The notes under the pieces were generated by a model. That model was given only the letters and a program-made list of their open reading frames with translations. It was not told where the DNA came from and did no database searches. A DNA stretch of 35,953 nt from Microvirga sp. BSC39 (GTDB lineage Bacteria; Pseudomonadota; Alphaproteobacteria; Rhizobiales; Beijerinckiaceae): the NCBI RefSeq assembly GCF_000739015.1, contig NZ_JPUG01000016.1, positions 1 through 35,953 of the forward strand, read 5' to 3'. This document shows positions 8,068 through 18,229 of the stretch, piece by piece. Position numbers and translations under genes: made by a program. The number at the start of each line of letters is the position of its first letter. Position 1 is the stretch's first letter.

Positions 8068-9278
8068 CAAATGCTTTCGACGAGGCTCGAGAATGCGCGG
8101 CGGACCCAGCCCGTGCTGAATTCCAGCAAACCGTCGAGGGCCCGCTGGCTCAACGTGCCCTGCTGGACGTCCTCATTGGCATAGAGCGGCATATCGAGAG
8201 CCTGCATGTCCCCACGGGTGACCTGAAGACGGGCCACCTCGGCCCCCTTCTGGATGGGGGCTTTCAGAGGACCGGTGTAGACGATGCGGGCGGTCACCCG
8301 CTCGCCATCCCCACGTGGCACGAGTACACGAACAGGCTTCTTCGCCACAAGGGGAAGCGAGCGCATGTTTCCACCGAAAACCTGAGCATCGCCAACAACC
8401 TGCCCTTCCGCGAAGAGCTGCTGGGACTCAAACGCCCGGAAGCCCCAATCCAGGAGCTTTCTGGATTCCGTCGCCCGGTCTTTCGCCGTCTTCAGGCCGT
8501 TCACGACCACGATCAGGCGCTGGTTGTTTTGAACGGCGGAGCCGATGAGCCCGTAGCCGGATTCGTCGATATTGCCGGTCTTCAACCCGTCTGCCCCAAT
8601 ATCGGCGAACAGCAGCGGGTTGCGGTTCTGCTGACGGATCTTGTTCCAGGTGAATTCGCGCTCGCCGAACATCTTGTAGAGGTCCGGATAAGTCTCGATG
8701 ACGTGGAGGGCCAACTTGGCCAGATCGCGAACAGTGACCTTCTGCTCAGGGTGCCCGTAGCCAGTTGAGTTGCGGAAAGTGGACTTCGTCAGGCCAATCT
8801 GCTTCGCCCGCTCATTCATCATGCGGGCGAAGTTTTCCTCGGTTCCGGCGATGCCTTCGGCCAGGGCGATGGCAGCATCGTTGCCCGATTGCACGATCAG
8901 ACCACGCAGAAGATCCTCAAGGCGGACAGGGGTATTCACCTTCGCGAACATGGACGAGCCGCCGGAGCCGGAGCCGCCCTTCCGCCAGGCATTCTCCGAC
9001 ACCACGAACTCGCTGTCGAAATTCAAGCGGCCGTTCTTGATCTCGTTGAAAACGACCTCCGCGGTCATCACCTTCGCCATGCTGGCCGGCGCCGTCGGCT
9101 CGTCCGCGTTCTTCTCGAAGAGAACCGCATGGCTTCCGGCATCCATCAGGACAGCCGTGGGAGCCGCCGTCTGGAAGTCCTGGGCGCGCGCCTGCTGCGT
9201 CACGGGCAACGCAATGAACACACCACTGACCGCAAAAGCAAAGGCCGCAAGGATTCGGGCGGCTTGAGGCTGACGCAT
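8067..9278 (-). CDS. D-alanyl-D-alanine carboxypeptidase (low-molecular-mass PBP)
   Basis: A 403-aa periplasmic peptidoglycan enzyme that trims the terminal D-Ala of pentapeptide stems. There is a signal peptide at residues 1-32 (hydrophobic AAFAFAVSGVFIALPV, cleavage near ARA-QDF). The serine motif SMAK is at 66-69, SGN at 131-133 and KTG at 233-235, all in correct order. A PBP5-like beta-rich C-terminal domain follows (about 280-380) and ends in a probable amphipathic membrane helix. The ATG at 9278 has GGAG upstream; an earlier TTG is too close to that site. It belongs to the DacA/DacC/DacF class, but I cannot choose the exact name. Confidence 0.93.
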   Translation of the reverse strand: MRQPQAARILAAFAFAVSGVFIALPVTQQARAQDFQTAAPTAVLMDAGSHAVLFEKNADEPTAPASMAKVMTAEVVFNEIKNGRLNFDSEFVVSENAWRKGGSGSGGSSMFAKVNTPVRLEDLLRGLIVQSGNDAAIALAEGIAGTEENFARMMNERAKQIGLTKSTFRNSTGYGHPEQKVTVRDLAKLALHVIETYPDLYKMFGEREFTWNKIRQQNRNPLLFADIGADGLKTGNIDESGYGLIGSAVQNNQRLIVVVNGLKTAKDRATESRKLLDWGFRAFESQQLFAEGQVVGDAQVFGGNMRSLPLVAKKPVRVLVPRGDGERVTARIVYTGPLKAPIQKGAEVARLQVTRGDMQALDMPLYANEDVQQGTLSQRALDGLLEFSTGWVRRAFSSLVESI

Positions 9279-9405
9279 AGCTAACAATCTCCAGGCTCTT
9301 CCCCTAGGAGATCCCGAATCTGTGGCGCGTCAACAACAAATCAACATTCAGTCACGCTGGGCTGTGTGCGGAGGCACGCAGTTCCGGAAAGGCGCCGCGT
9401 CTGGC

Positions 9406-10482
9406 TTAACGGAGCACGAACCTCTGGGCCGTGGGAGCCGCCGATGAGCCATCTCTCTGGAAGCCAGACGGCGCGGTGCTGGCCGGCGTCTCATAAAGGC
9501 TGGCAACCACAGGGCGGGAGGCTGGCACCTGACCGGGAGCTGCCGAGCTGACCCTGGCGATCGGGCTCGCCGCGCCCGGGATCGTCCCAAGGTCGAACGG
9601 ACGCTCGGGCGGCAATGGGACGCTGCTGGCGACTGCGCCGGGCATCGCTGAAGGCTGGGGCGCACGAGCTGGCGCCTGATAGGCCTCACTGTCAGGCTGG
9701 TAGCTACGCAAAGCGATGGCTTGGCGCGGGGCGTTCGGCTGCGGAGCGGCCTGGGCAATCATGGTCGCAGGCGTGTTGGTGAGGCTGGCAGGTTGGCCGT
9801 CCGTCCTAAGGCTCGCCATCAGGATGCGATCGTCGCTTCCGTTGGTGGAGGCTCGGCCCACGTACTCAACCCTCACCCGGGCCGTCCCCTGCTGCCTGAA
9901 GCCAAGAGCCATTGCGGCGCGTTCGGAGACATCGATCACCCGATTGCCATGGAACGGCCCGCGATCGTTGACGCGCACGATCATGGAATGGCCGTTCTGG
10001 AGATTCGTGACGCGGGCATAGCTCGGCAGCGGCATCGTCGTATGGGCAGCTGCGATCGAGGCGCGATCAAAGACCTCACCGTTCGCGGTCATCCGCCCAT
10101 GGAAATTCGACCCATACCAGGATGCCAATCCTTCAGTCGGTCGTGGAGTGGCATCGGGAACGTAGGTGCGGCCGGCAACCGTGTAGGGCTTGCCCACCAT
10201 CTCCCGCCCGCCGCCCTTGGGGATCGGCTGCCCATCGGCGACCACCTTCGGGCTCGGAGCAACGCCGTATTTGGGATCAATCCCGCCCCTGACGTTCGAG
10301 GAGCAGTTGGCTGCCATCAGGGCGATGGCCGTGACGCCTGCGACCCGGAGCAGAGTCCGTTGAGTGAAGGACGGGATCGTTCCCCTCAGCCCGGTGTTCG
10401 CTTCAGCGCGGTCGCAACGCATGTCGTCTCGCATCCTGTTGTCAGCACGAAGCATGGCCCAGTCCACGTTTGCCCCGGACAT
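9406..10482 (-). CDS. rlpA: RlpA-like septal lytic transglycosylase
   Basis: A protein of about 358 aa with a double-psi beta-barrel domain (about residues 95-195). The key stretches are GLASWYGSNFHGRMTANGE, AAHTTMPLPSYARVTNL, VRVNDRGPFHGNRVIDVS and A-A-x-ALGF, including the Asp-Arg-Gly core of RlpA enzymes that cut naked glycan strands. The N-terminus has a long lead, then a hydrophobic segment ending MAANCSS, a possible but weak lipobox. The C-terminal 150 residues are Pro/Ala/Ser-rich and disordered; no SPOR domain is evident. The start is uncertain (ATGs at 10482, 10434 or 10422). Confidence 0.87.
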   Translation of the reverse strand: MSGANVDWAMLRADNRMRDDMRCDRAEANTGLRGTIPSFTQRTLLRVAGVTAIALMAANCSSNVRGGIDPKYGVAPSPKVVADGQPIPKGGGREMVGKPYTVAGRTYVPDATPRPTEGLASWYGSNFHGRMTANGEVFDRASIAAAHTTMPLPSYARVTNLQNGHSMIVRVNDRGPFHGNRVIDVSERAAMALGFRQQGTARVRVEYVGRASTNGSDDRILMASLRTDGQPASLTNTPATMIAQAAPQPNAPRQAIALRSYQPDSEAYQAPARAPQPSAMPGAVASSVPLPPERPFDLGTIPGAASPIARVSSAAPGQVPASRPVVASLYETPASTAPSGFQRDGSSAAPTAQRFVLR

Positions 10483-10939
10483 CAAGCCAAAGTGCTTTTC
10501 AGTCGTTGAAGGAAAGTTAAACGGCCGTGCTTGTCAATGGCAAAGCTAAGGAATTTGATACTCAGTATCAGGCGAGCGTGAAAAGGCAATCATTTCATTC
10601 GCTTGTAATATCTCGGAGATCTCGATCGCGAATGACAGGTCTATAAGACCTCGCGCCCATTAGGGATCCGATCCGGCAAAATAATGACGAAAATCATAGA
10701 CATTTCAGCAAGTTGGCTTGAAGAGCCTTCCTAGGGCGCGAGCTTGTCCCTGTTGGGCCAATTGGCCGCGCCGATGACTCGGGTGGGCCCAGGCATGATG
10801 TTGGTGTAGTTAATGAATCAGGTGATCGGTCGGCTACCTCATGAGTCGAGTACCGTTGCAAACAAAGCTATACGAGTTGACGACCTTGGGTTTGCAGCCT
10901 TAGAGATGGGCACAGTTCCGGGCCTGCCTCGGGCGATCA
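10483..10939. other. Intergenic region without a recognisable gene
   Basis: About 457 bp between rlpA and tRNA-Ser. I see no supported protein gene. It contains minor dyads such as GATACT-C-AGTATC (10557-10569) and GGTC-TATAA-GACC near 10642-10654. It should hold the rlpA promoter on the minus strand and the tRNA promoter on the plus strand. Confidence 0.6.
10877..10905 (+). promoter_or_regulatory. Candidate tRNA-Ser promoter
   Basis: TTGACG (10877-10882) is followed after 17 bases by TTAGAG (10900-10905), 35 bp upstream of the tRNA. The -35 is good and the -10 is poor. Confidence 0.35.
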
Positions 10940-11029
10940 GGAGGGGTGGCCGAGTGGTTTAAGGCAGCGGTCTTGAAAACCGCCGTGGGTGCAAGCCCAC
11001 CGTGGGTTCGAATCCCACCCCCTCCGCCA
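10940..11029 (+). tRNA. tRNA-Ser (anticodon UGA)
   Basis: A 90-nt class II tRNA with the CCA encoded at 11027-11029. The acceptor arms GGAGGGG (10940-10946) and CCCCTCC (11019-11025) pair fully. The anticodon stem GCGGT/ACCGC holds the loop CTTGAAA with anticodon TGA at 10974-10976, which reads UCN codons. A long variable arm (GTGGGTGCAAGCCCAC) follows, then a T-arm GTGGG-TTCGAAT-CCCAC. The long variable arm is diagnostic for Ser. Confidence 0.98.
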
Positions 11030-11225
11030 CATCCTACAATCGGGTTGGAAACTTCCTCGTAAAGCTTGGATTCGTGGGCTCAAGCAGATGGCATGTTGGA
11101 CCTTCGCCCCCGCGCCATGACCGCTCCCACGAGCGAAAGCGTTGATCGTCCTCTTCTCGAACCCTCCCAGTTCACCTGAGCCCATACGTCGTCTGGTGCT
11201 TAGTCGACCGCATTTCCGAGGGAAC

Positions 11226-12486
<1,261 letters not shown>

Positions 12487-13422
12487 TTGGACATTTCGAA
12501 CATCCGACGGAGCTTGACGGAGCGAACGTTCTTGGCCGGCAGCACCATCCCGAGCTATGCCCTCTATGGCGAACCTGGGGACGACCCCAGTGCCGAGTGG
12601 GTCCATTGCGAAGCAATCCAGACCCGCAGCCACTTGCACAATTACAGGATTCAGCCTCATCGGCACGAGCAGCTGTTCCAGATTCTTCACCTGACAGGCG
12701 GGACGGCCGAGATCGTCATCGACGGCAGGAGCATCGAACTCAGTGGACCCTTCGTCGTTGCGCTGCCGCCGATGGCGGTTCATGGCTATACGTTCTCGCC
12801 GGACGTCAGCGGTACGGTCGTGACACTCTTCGAAAGCCGCCTTTCGCAGATCCTCGCCGACATGAGCGGCGTCCGGGACATCTTTCGGTTGGTGCAACTG
12901 ATCCGGCTTCATGAGCATGAGCACCTTGCACACGCCCTAGCTGCCGATATGGCATCTCTCGCAGTTGAGTTTTCGGGGCGAGCTTCTGGTCGCCTGGAGG
13001 CGATCGAGGCACGGCTGCTGCTCATCCTCATTGCCTTGCATCGCATCCAAGGTTCAGGTCAGGGTACCCTCTATGGGCCGGGCCAGAGGGCTCGTGGGCA
13101 TGCCTGGCGCTTCCGCGAACTCGTCGAGAAGAACTATCGCAGCCATCAGCCCGTCGAGATCTATGCCAACAGGCTGGGTTTGACGCCGCCTCACCTCAAC
13201 AGGATCTGCCGCGAGCATTTCGGTGAAACGGCGCTGGGCATGGTCCACCAGCGGCTCATCCTTGAAGCCAAACGCTATCTCACCTTTACGACCTTGTCCG
13301 CCAAGGAGATCGCCCTTGCACTCGGCTTTGAGGATCCTGCCTACTTCACGCGCTTCTTCAAGCGGCAGACAGGCGCTTCACCTCTGGCGTTCCGGGCAAT
13401 GCAGCAGAATACGACGGCTTGA
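12487..13422 (+). CDS. pobR: AraC-family regulator, probable PobR
   Basis: A 311-aa transcription factor, probably the 4-hydroxybenzoate-responsive activator of pobA. The N-terminal cupin sensor includes NYRIQPHRHEQLFQILHLTGG and PPMAVHGYTF (about residues 50-105). The C-terminal double helix-turn-helix runs from about 205 to 305, with VEIYANRLGLTPPHLNRICREHFGE and the AraC signature KEIALALGFEDPAYFTRFFKRQTGASP. Divergence from pobA supports the role. The start is a TTG at 12487, because an in-frame stop lies just upstream and the next ATG would remove the cupin. The function is inferred from context and family. Confidence 0.85.
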   Translation: MDISNIRRSLTERTFLAGSTIPSYALYGEPGDDPSAEWVHCEAIQTRSHLHNYRIQPHRHEQLFQILHLTGGTAEIVIDGRSIELSGPFVVALPPMAVHGYTFSPDVSGTVVTLFESRLSQILADMSGVRDIFRLVQLIRLHEHEHLAHALAADMASLAVEFSGRASGRLEAIEARLLLILIALHRIQGSGQGTLYGPGQRARGHAWRFRELVEKNYRSHQPVEIYANRLGLTPPHLNRICREHFGETALGMVHQRLILEAKRYLTFTTLSAKEIALALGFEDPAYFTRFFKRQTGASPLAFRAMQQNTTA

Positions 13423-13470
13423 GGTTCGGCACCGGCAGAAACCTCCGATGCTGCATGACGTTACCTCACG

Positions 13471-13476
13471 AGGAGG
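13471..13476 (+). promoter_or_regulatory. Ribosome binding site that sets the start of the mini zinc-finger gene
   Basis: AGGAGG lies 5 bases before the spacer-adjacent ATG at 13482. It is the strongest Shine-Dalgarno sequence in this area and decides the start over an in-frame upstream ATG at 13419, whose extension has no domain. Confidence 0.7.
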
Positions 13477-13481
13477 TGCCC

Positions 13482-13649
13482 ATGTCCGATACCGATCGAA
13501 AGAACCCAGGCGATGAAGATGCGCCGGGCACGAAGCAGACCGGAGAGAACATCTGCCCGTCCTGCAGCGGGTCGGGCCGTGTCGGCGAGAAGTCCTGTCC
13601 GGATTGCGGCGGTTCAGGTCGGATTACCGCCATCGTCGGCGATGCTTGA
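13482..13649 (+). CDS. Small DnaJ-type zinc-finger protein
   Basis: A 55-aa protein with a charged N-terminus and two CxxCxGxG-type knuckles (ICPSCSGSGRVG and SCPDCGGSGRI), as in the DnaJ cysteine-rich domain. The four cysteines should bind one zinc. There is no J-domain. Single-domain proteins of this kind are widespread in Alphaproteobacteria, but I know no proven role; a chaperone-like or redox role is conjecture. It sits 59 bp after the AraC regulator on the same strand and ends 6 bp before the converging pcaB stop. Confidence 0.8.
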   Translation: MSDTDRKNPGDEDAPGTKQTGENICPSCSGSGRVGEKSCPDCGGSGRITAIVGDA

Positions 13650-13655
13650 CGGCAA

Positions 13656-14723
13656 TCAGCTTCCGGCTTTCGAGGCAGAGAAGCTCATTCCCGTGACTAG
13701 CGCCTGAGCGTTCCTCAAGCCGGCAGCGGCTGCGACAATCATCTGCGGCAGCACCATCCATTCGAGTGTCCAGGCGGCGCCGGACCGCTCGTTCTCATGG
13801 ACAAGGGCCTGATGGAGGGTGCCGAGAAGGCCCGCATTGAAGCGGGCGAGCGTCACGAGCACCTCTGCAGGCACGGGATTGGACTTGTGCGGCATGGCCG
13901 AAGATCCGCCGCCCGTGGCGAGCCGCACCTCGGCCACCTCATTTTGCGCCATCAAGGCAACATCCTGGCCAATCTTTCCGAGCGTTCCGGAGAGAAGCGA
14001 GAGGAATGCTGCGAACTCGCCGATCCGATCCCGCTGGGAGTGCCAGGACAGCGCCGAGCTGAGACCGAGGATCTCGGCCATGGCATCGGCAACGGCATCG
14101 CCGTGTCCCTTCAGTTCGGCGCGGGTGCCGACAGGGCCACCGAGCTGGACTGCCAGAAGCCGCGGCGCAAGCGCATTCAGAGCGTTCCGGTGCCGTTCCA
14201 GGGGATGGCTCCAGGTGTCGATCTTGTCGGCAGCTGTGAAGGGAAGCGCCTGCTGCATGCGCGTATGCGCCATCAGGGGTGTCGCACCATCGCGATCCTT
14301 TAGGGCGCGAAGGGCATGGAGCAATGCATCGAGCCGGCGCCCGAAGATTTCGACCACGCTCTTCAGACGAAGCATGAGAGCCGTGTCGACGATGTCCTGG
14401 CTTGTGGCGCCGAAATGCACAGCCTTGGCATGGGCCTCGCCCACAGTGGTTCGAAGCTGCTTGACGAAGGCCGGAACGATCACACCATCCTGTGCCAAAC
14501 CCGCAGCCAACCCGGCCCAATCGGCCTTGAAGGAGCTGCAGGCTTCTGCAATTCGCCCTGCGGCTTCATCGCTGATCAGGCCAACCTGCGCCTCGACCTG
14601 AGCGAGGGCGGTCTCGATGCGCAGCAGCGCCGAGAGCTCGGCCTCCTTGGAGAACAGCGCCCCCACCTCCTCGTCACCGACAAGAGCCTGCAGCAAGGGG
14701 GATGGGAGCATCGGTGTCATCAT
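13656..14723 (-). CDS. pcaB: 3-carboxy-cis,cis-muconate cycloisomerase
   Basis: A protein of about 355 aa in the fumarase/argininosuccinate lyase superfamily. It cyclises beta-carboxymuconate to gamma-carboxymuconolactone, step two of protocatechuate breakdown. Visible motifs are ETALAQVEAQVGLI near the N-terminus, HFGATSQDIVDTALMLR (about residue 105-120) and the superfamily signature GGSSAMPHKSNPVPAE near 255-270. I placed the start at 14723 because it falls 11 bp after the pcaF stop; an open frame extends 60 bases upstream into pcaF without similarity. It is slightly short compared with 400-450-aa relatives and lacks their C-terminal extension. It is the last gene of the operon. Confidence 0.92.
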   Translation of the reverse strand: MMTPMLPSPLLQALVGDEEVGALFSKEAELSALLRIETALAQVEAQVGLISDEAAGRIAEACSSFKADWAGLAAGLAQDGVIVPAFVKQLRTTVGEAHAKAVHFGATSQDIVDTALMLRLKSVVEIFGRRLDALLHALRALKDRDGATPLMAHTRMQQALPFTAADKIDTWSHPLERHRNALNALAPRLLAVQLGGPVGTRAELKGHGDAVADAMAEILGLSSALSWHSQRDRIGEFAAFLSLLSGTLGKIGQDVALMAQNEVAEVRLATGGGSSAMPHKSNPVPAEVLVTLARFNAGLLGTLHQALVHENERSGAAWTLEWMVLPQMIVAAAAGLRNAQALVTGMSFSASKAGS

Positions 14724-14734
14724 GGTCTGAAAGC

Positions 14735-15940
14735 TTAAACAGCCTCGAGGGCGATGGAAATGCCCTGCCCTACGCCCACACACATGGTGGCCAAGGCGCG
14801 TTTCTTGCCCCGGAGCTTCAGCTCGAGCGCAGCCGTCCCGGTGATGCGGGCGCCGGACATGCCGAGCGGGTGTCCCAGCGCAATGGCGCCGCCGTTCGGG
14901 TTCACGTGCTCGGCATCCTCCGGGATTCCGAGTTCGCGCAGAACCGCAAGGCCCTGGCTGGCGAAAGCCTCGTTCAGCTCCACCACGTCGAAGTCCGTCG
15001 GCTTGAGGCCAAGGCGGGCGCAGAGCTTCTTCGTGGACGGCGCCGGCCCAATGCCCATGATCCGCGGCGGCACACCGGCCGTCGCTCCGCCGACCACGCG
15101 GGCAATCGGCTCGAGACCGAACTTTCTGACGGCATCCTCGGAGGCAATGATCAGGGCTGCGGAGCCATCATTGACCCCGGAGGCATTGCCTGCCGTCACC
15201 GTGCCCTCCTTGCGGAACGGCGTGGGGAGCTTCGCCAACTGCTCGAGGGTGGTGTCGCCGCGGGGATGCTCGTCCTTGTCGACCACGACCGGATCGCCCT
15301 TGCGTTTCGGGATCGTGACCGGCACGATCTCCTGCGTCAGACGTCCATTGTCCTGAGCGGCTGCGGCCTTCTTCTGAGAGCGCAAGGCGAAGGCGTCTTG
15401 GTCCTCACGGGAGACGCCAAAATCTGCTGCCACGTTCTCGCCGGTTTCCGGCATGGAATCGATGCCGTATTGGCTCTTCATCAGTGGGTTGACGAAGCGC
15501 CAGCCGATGGTGGTGTCGAAGATCTCGGCATTGCGGGAAAAGGCCGTATCGGCCTTGGGCATCACGAAAGGCGCGCGCGACATGGACTCGACGCCGCCGG
15601 CGATCATGATCTCCGCGTCGCCCGCCTTGATCGCGCGGGCGGCCGCGATGACCGCATCCATGCCCGAGCCGCACAGGCGGTTCATGGTCGTTCCGCCGAT
15701 GGAGCCTGGCAGACCCGCGAGCAGCACCGCCATGCGGGCCACGTTGCGGTTATCCTCGCCCGCTTGGTTGGCGCAGCCATAGATCACATCGTCGACGGCT
15801 TCGAAATCCAGGTTCGGATGACGCTCCAGAAGCGCCTTGAGGGGAACTGCAGCGAGATCGTCGGCGCGCACGCTCGACAGGGAGCCGCCGTAGCGGCCAA
15901 TGGGTGTACGGACATAGGCGCAGATATAGGCTTCACGCAT
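14735..15940 (-). CDS. pcaF: Beta-ketoadipyl-CoA thiolase
   Basis: A 401-aa type II thiolase that cleaves 3-oxoadipyl-CoA to succinyl-CoA and acetyl-CoA. Nucleophilic Cys90 is in NRLCGSGMDA. GGAIALGHPLGMSGARI provides the active-site His, and ATMCVGVGQGI the second Cys. FVNPLMKSQYGIDSMPETGENVA matches the thiolase loop region. The ATG at 15940 (MREAYICAYVRTPIGRYGG) is the usual start; it lies 1 bp beyond the pcaJ stop. Pathway assignment rests on context, since acetyl-CoA acyltransferases look alike. Confidence 0.94.
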   Translation of the reverse strand: MREAYICAYVRTPIGRYGGSLSSVRADDLAAVPLKALLERHPNLDFEAVDDVIYGCANQAGEDNRNVARMAVLLAGLPGSIGGTTMNRLCGSGMDAVIAAARAIKAGDAEIMIAGGVESMSRAPFVMPKADTAFSRNAEIFDTTIGWRFVNPLMKSQYGIDSMPETGENVAADFGVSREDQDAFALRSQKKAAAAQDNGRLTQEIVPVTIPKRKGDPVVVDKDEHPRGDTTLEQLAKLPTPFRKEGTVTAGNASGVNDGSAALIIASEDAVRKFGLEPIARVVGGATAGVPPRIMGIGPAPSTKKLCARLGLKPTDFDVVELNEAFASQGLAVLRELGIPEDAEHVNPNGGAIALGHPLGMSGARITGTAALELKLRGKKRALATMCVGVGQGISIALEAV

Positions 15941-15941
15941 C

Positions 15942-16730
15942 TCAAGATCCCTTCTTGCCGCCATGCGCCCGCTCGGTTCTGGCCTGAAGCTCGCGCAGGG
16001 TGGTGAGTTCGAGTTCGGACGGTGGAGGGGTTTCCTCCAGGCGATCGGAGAATCGCACCTTCCAGCCGCACGTCTCCTGAATCCTGTCGCGGGTCACCCC
16101 CTGGTGCATCGACATGACCGTGAATTCTTTCGTCTCCGGGTCCGGCTTCCAGATGGCCAGATCCGTGATCAGCAGCGTCGGACCCTTGGTGTTTATGCCG
16201 AGTCGTTTACGGTGATCCCCGCCCTCCCCGTGGCCGAAGGAGGTGTAGAAGTCGATCTTATCGACCATGCCGCGGGTCGTCTGCTTGATGGTGATGAACA
16301 CCTCCTTGCAGGAGGTGGCGATCTCGGGTGCTCCGCCGCCGCCGGGCAGTCGGACCTTCGGCTTGTGGTAGTCGCCGATCACCGTTGTGTTGATGTTGCC
16401 GAAGCGGTCGAGCTGGGCGGCGCCCAGGAATCCGATGGAGATGCGCCCACCCTGGAGCCAGTACCGGAACATTTCGGGCACCGACACGGTGGTGACCGCC
16501 GTCTCGCACAGTTCGCCATCGCCGATGGAGAGCGGCAGCACGTTCGGGGCTGTGCCGATGGTGCCGCTCTCGTAGATCAGGGTGATGTCAGGAGCGTGAG
16601 TCAGGCGCGCCACGTTGCAGGCAGCCGATGGAGCCCCGATGCCGACGAAGCAGACGTCGTCGTTGGACAGGGCGCGCGCCGCTGCAATCGTCATCATCTC
16701 GTTGGGAGTGAAGTCGGAGAGGTTGGTCAT
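15942..16730 (-). CDS. pcaJ: 3-oxoadipate CoA-transferase, beta subunit
   Basis: A 262-aa subunit that carries the catalytic glutamate of the type I CoA-transferase. IYESGTIG (Glu54) gives the E-S/N-G motif that forms the CoA thioester intermediate. CFVGIGAPSAACNVARLTHAP and GFLGAAQLDRFGNINTTVIG are typical of this subunit. With PcaI it moves CoA from succinyl-CoA to 3-oxoadipate. It starts 2 bp after pcaI, so the subunits are made together. Confidence 0.92.
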   Translation of the reverse strand: MTNLSDFTPNEMMTIAAARALSNDDVCFVGIGAPSAACNVARLTHAPDITLIYESGTIGTAPNVLPLSIGDGELCETAVTTVSVPEMFRYWLQGGRISIGFLGAAQLDRFGNINTTVIGDYHKPKVRLPGGGGAPEIATSCKEVFITIKQTTRGMVDKIDFYTSFGHGEGGDHRKRLGINTKGPTLLITDLAIWKPDPETKEFTVMSMHQGVTRDRIQETCGWKVRFSDRLEETPPPSELELTTLRELQARTERAHGGKKGS

Positions 16731-16732
16731 TC

Positions 16733-17578
16733 TTACAATTCCTTCACCCGGGTGGCGAAGGCATCGGGCCCTGCCTCCAGCACGTTCTCCCTCATCCAGG
16801 CCATGAAGAGATCACGGTCAGCGGAGATCTGGTCCCATTCGAGATAGGCTGCGTTGTCGCGGTCGTAGTAGCCGTGCGTGTAGGACGGGTGGGCCCCGCC
16901 CGGAACGTGGGCGATGGACGTGACGGTCCAATGCGGCAGCACGCAGAGATTCGGGTGGAGATCGTCGAAATCCTCCACGACCTCCTCGACCGTGACCACC
17001 GAGCGCTTGGAGGCCAGCACCGCCTCCTTCTGCACGCCAATGATGCCCTCGACCAGCACGTCGCCGCGCCGGTTGGCCTTCTGGGCGTGGATGACGGCGA
17101 CATCCGGGCGATGGGCGGGCACCGCCGCAAGCTCCTCGCCGGTGAACGGGCAGGTGATGCTCTTGATCGACGGGTTGACCTCCTTCAGGCCCGCCCCGCG
17201 GTAGCCGCGGAAGACGGCACAGGGCAGTCCGGCCGCGCCAGCCTCATAAGCATTGGCCATGGCCGCATGGCTGTGCTCCTCGGTCTCGATGGCACGGGGC
17301 CAGTCGTTCTCAATGGCATCGCGCATGCGGCGCAGGAGGCCGACGCCCGGATTGCCCGCATAGGAGAAAATGACCTTTTTCACCAGACCCATGCCGATCA
17401 GCTGGTCATAGATGATGTCAGGGGTCATGCGGATCAGGGTGAGATCCTTGATCCCCTGGCGGATCACCTCATGGGCGGCCGCATGGGGGATGAGATGGGT
17501 GAAACCCTCGAACGCGACGGTATCGCCGTCGCGCAGGTTCTCAGTAACAGCCTCCTTGAGGCTCTGAAACTTGGCCAT
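16733..17578 (-). CDS. pcaI: 3-oxoadipate CoA-transferase, alpha subunit
   Basis: A 281-aa partner of the catalytic subunit. The N-terminal DGDTVAFEGFTHLIPHAAAHEVIRQG and VIFSYAGNPGVGLLRRMRDAIE match the family A domain that binds CoA. The length of about 280 is that of the PcaI type found in Alphaproteobacteria, longer than the 230-aa Pseudomonas form. It lies 21 bp after pcaG, in the order pcaG-pcaI-pcaJ-pcaF. CatI-type use with 3-oxoadipate from catechol would look identical. Confidence 0.9.
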   Translation of the reverse strand: MAKFQSLKEAVTENLRDGDTVAFEGFTHLIPHAAAHEVIRQGIKDLTLIRMTPDIIYDQLIGMGLVKKVIFSYAGNPGVGLLRRMRDAIENDWPRAIETEEHSHAAMANAYEAGAAGLPCAVFRGYRGAGLKEVNPSIKSITCPFTGEELAAVPAHRPDVAVIHAQKANRRGDVLVEGIIGVQKEAVLASKRSVVTVEEVVEDFDDLHPNLCVLPHWTVTSIAHVPGGAHPSYTHGYYDRDNAAYLEWDQISADRDLFMAWMRENVLEAGPDAFATRVKEL

Positions 17579-17599
17579 ACTGTTCTTTCAGGTCGATGA

Positions 17600-18229
17600 T
17601 CAGATGTCGAAGAACACGGTTTCCTTCTCACCCTGGATATCGATGTCGAAGGTGTAGGTCGGCAACCCGTTCTCCTCAGTCCTGGTGGCGACCAGGGTCG
17701 GAACCCGTGCCTTGTGGGCGATCCGGGCGAGGACCGGGCACTCGGCATTGGCTGCCTCCTCGTCGCTGAAGTACATGCGGGTGTGCAGGCCGGTATTGAT
17801 GCCCCGGGCCACGATCCAGACCGTGATGTGCGGCGCCATCATGCGACCGTCCTTGTAGGGAACGCGGCCGGGCTTGATGGTCTCGAAGCGGTACTCTCCG
17901 GTCGTGCCGTCAGCCGGCTGCCGGCCCCAGCCGACGAAGTTCGGGTCGGCCTTGCCGCGCTTCTCCTGCGGGCTGTTGTAGAGCCCTTCGGCATCCGCCT
18001 GCCATATCTCGATCAAGGCATCCTTCAGCGGGTCGCCCGCGCCATCGAAGACACGGCCCTTGATGATGATCCGCTCCCCCTTGGTCCCGGGGCCGACCAG
18101 GACGAGACCGAGGTCCTCCTGCCAGACACCCGTGATCTCGACCCAGTTCGGGTTCGTGCCGATATGGACATATGGACCGGCCGTCTGGGACGGGGATTCC
18201 TTCAGGAACGGCAACTTCTGGACCATCAA
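17600..18229 (-). CDS. pcaG: Protocatechuate 3,4-dioxygenase, alpha subunit
   Basis: A 209-aa intradiol dioxygenase subunit. It shares the family beta-sandwich ([39 protein letters not shown]) but lacks the metal ligands: the segment equal to the beta-subunit tyrosine reads IKPGRVPY, with Arg instead of Tyr, and the later motif reads APHITVWI instead of HIH. This is normal for the non-metal alpha chain. It overlaps pcaH by four bases (ATGA), giving matched synthesis of the alpha-beta pair. Confidence 0.95.
   Translation of the reverse strand: MMVQKLPFLKESPSQTAGPYVHIGTNPNWVEITGVWQEDLGLVLVGPGTKGERIIIKGRVFDGAGDPLKDALIEIWQADAEGLYNSPQEKRGKADPNFVGWGRQPADGTTGEYRFETIKPGRVPYKDGRMMAPHITVWIVARGINTGLHTRMYFSDEEAANAECPVLARIAHKARVPTLVATRTEENGLPTYTFDIDIQGEKETVFFDI

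Noticed and set aside
10937..11185. A minus-strand open frame across tRNA-Ser
   Set aside because: Its C-terminal part is only the antisense of the tRNA, a common false call.
14702..16006. A 434-codon plus-strand open frame opposite pcaF
   Set aside because: It is a mirror of the thiolase codon pattern, with no domain and no ribosome site.
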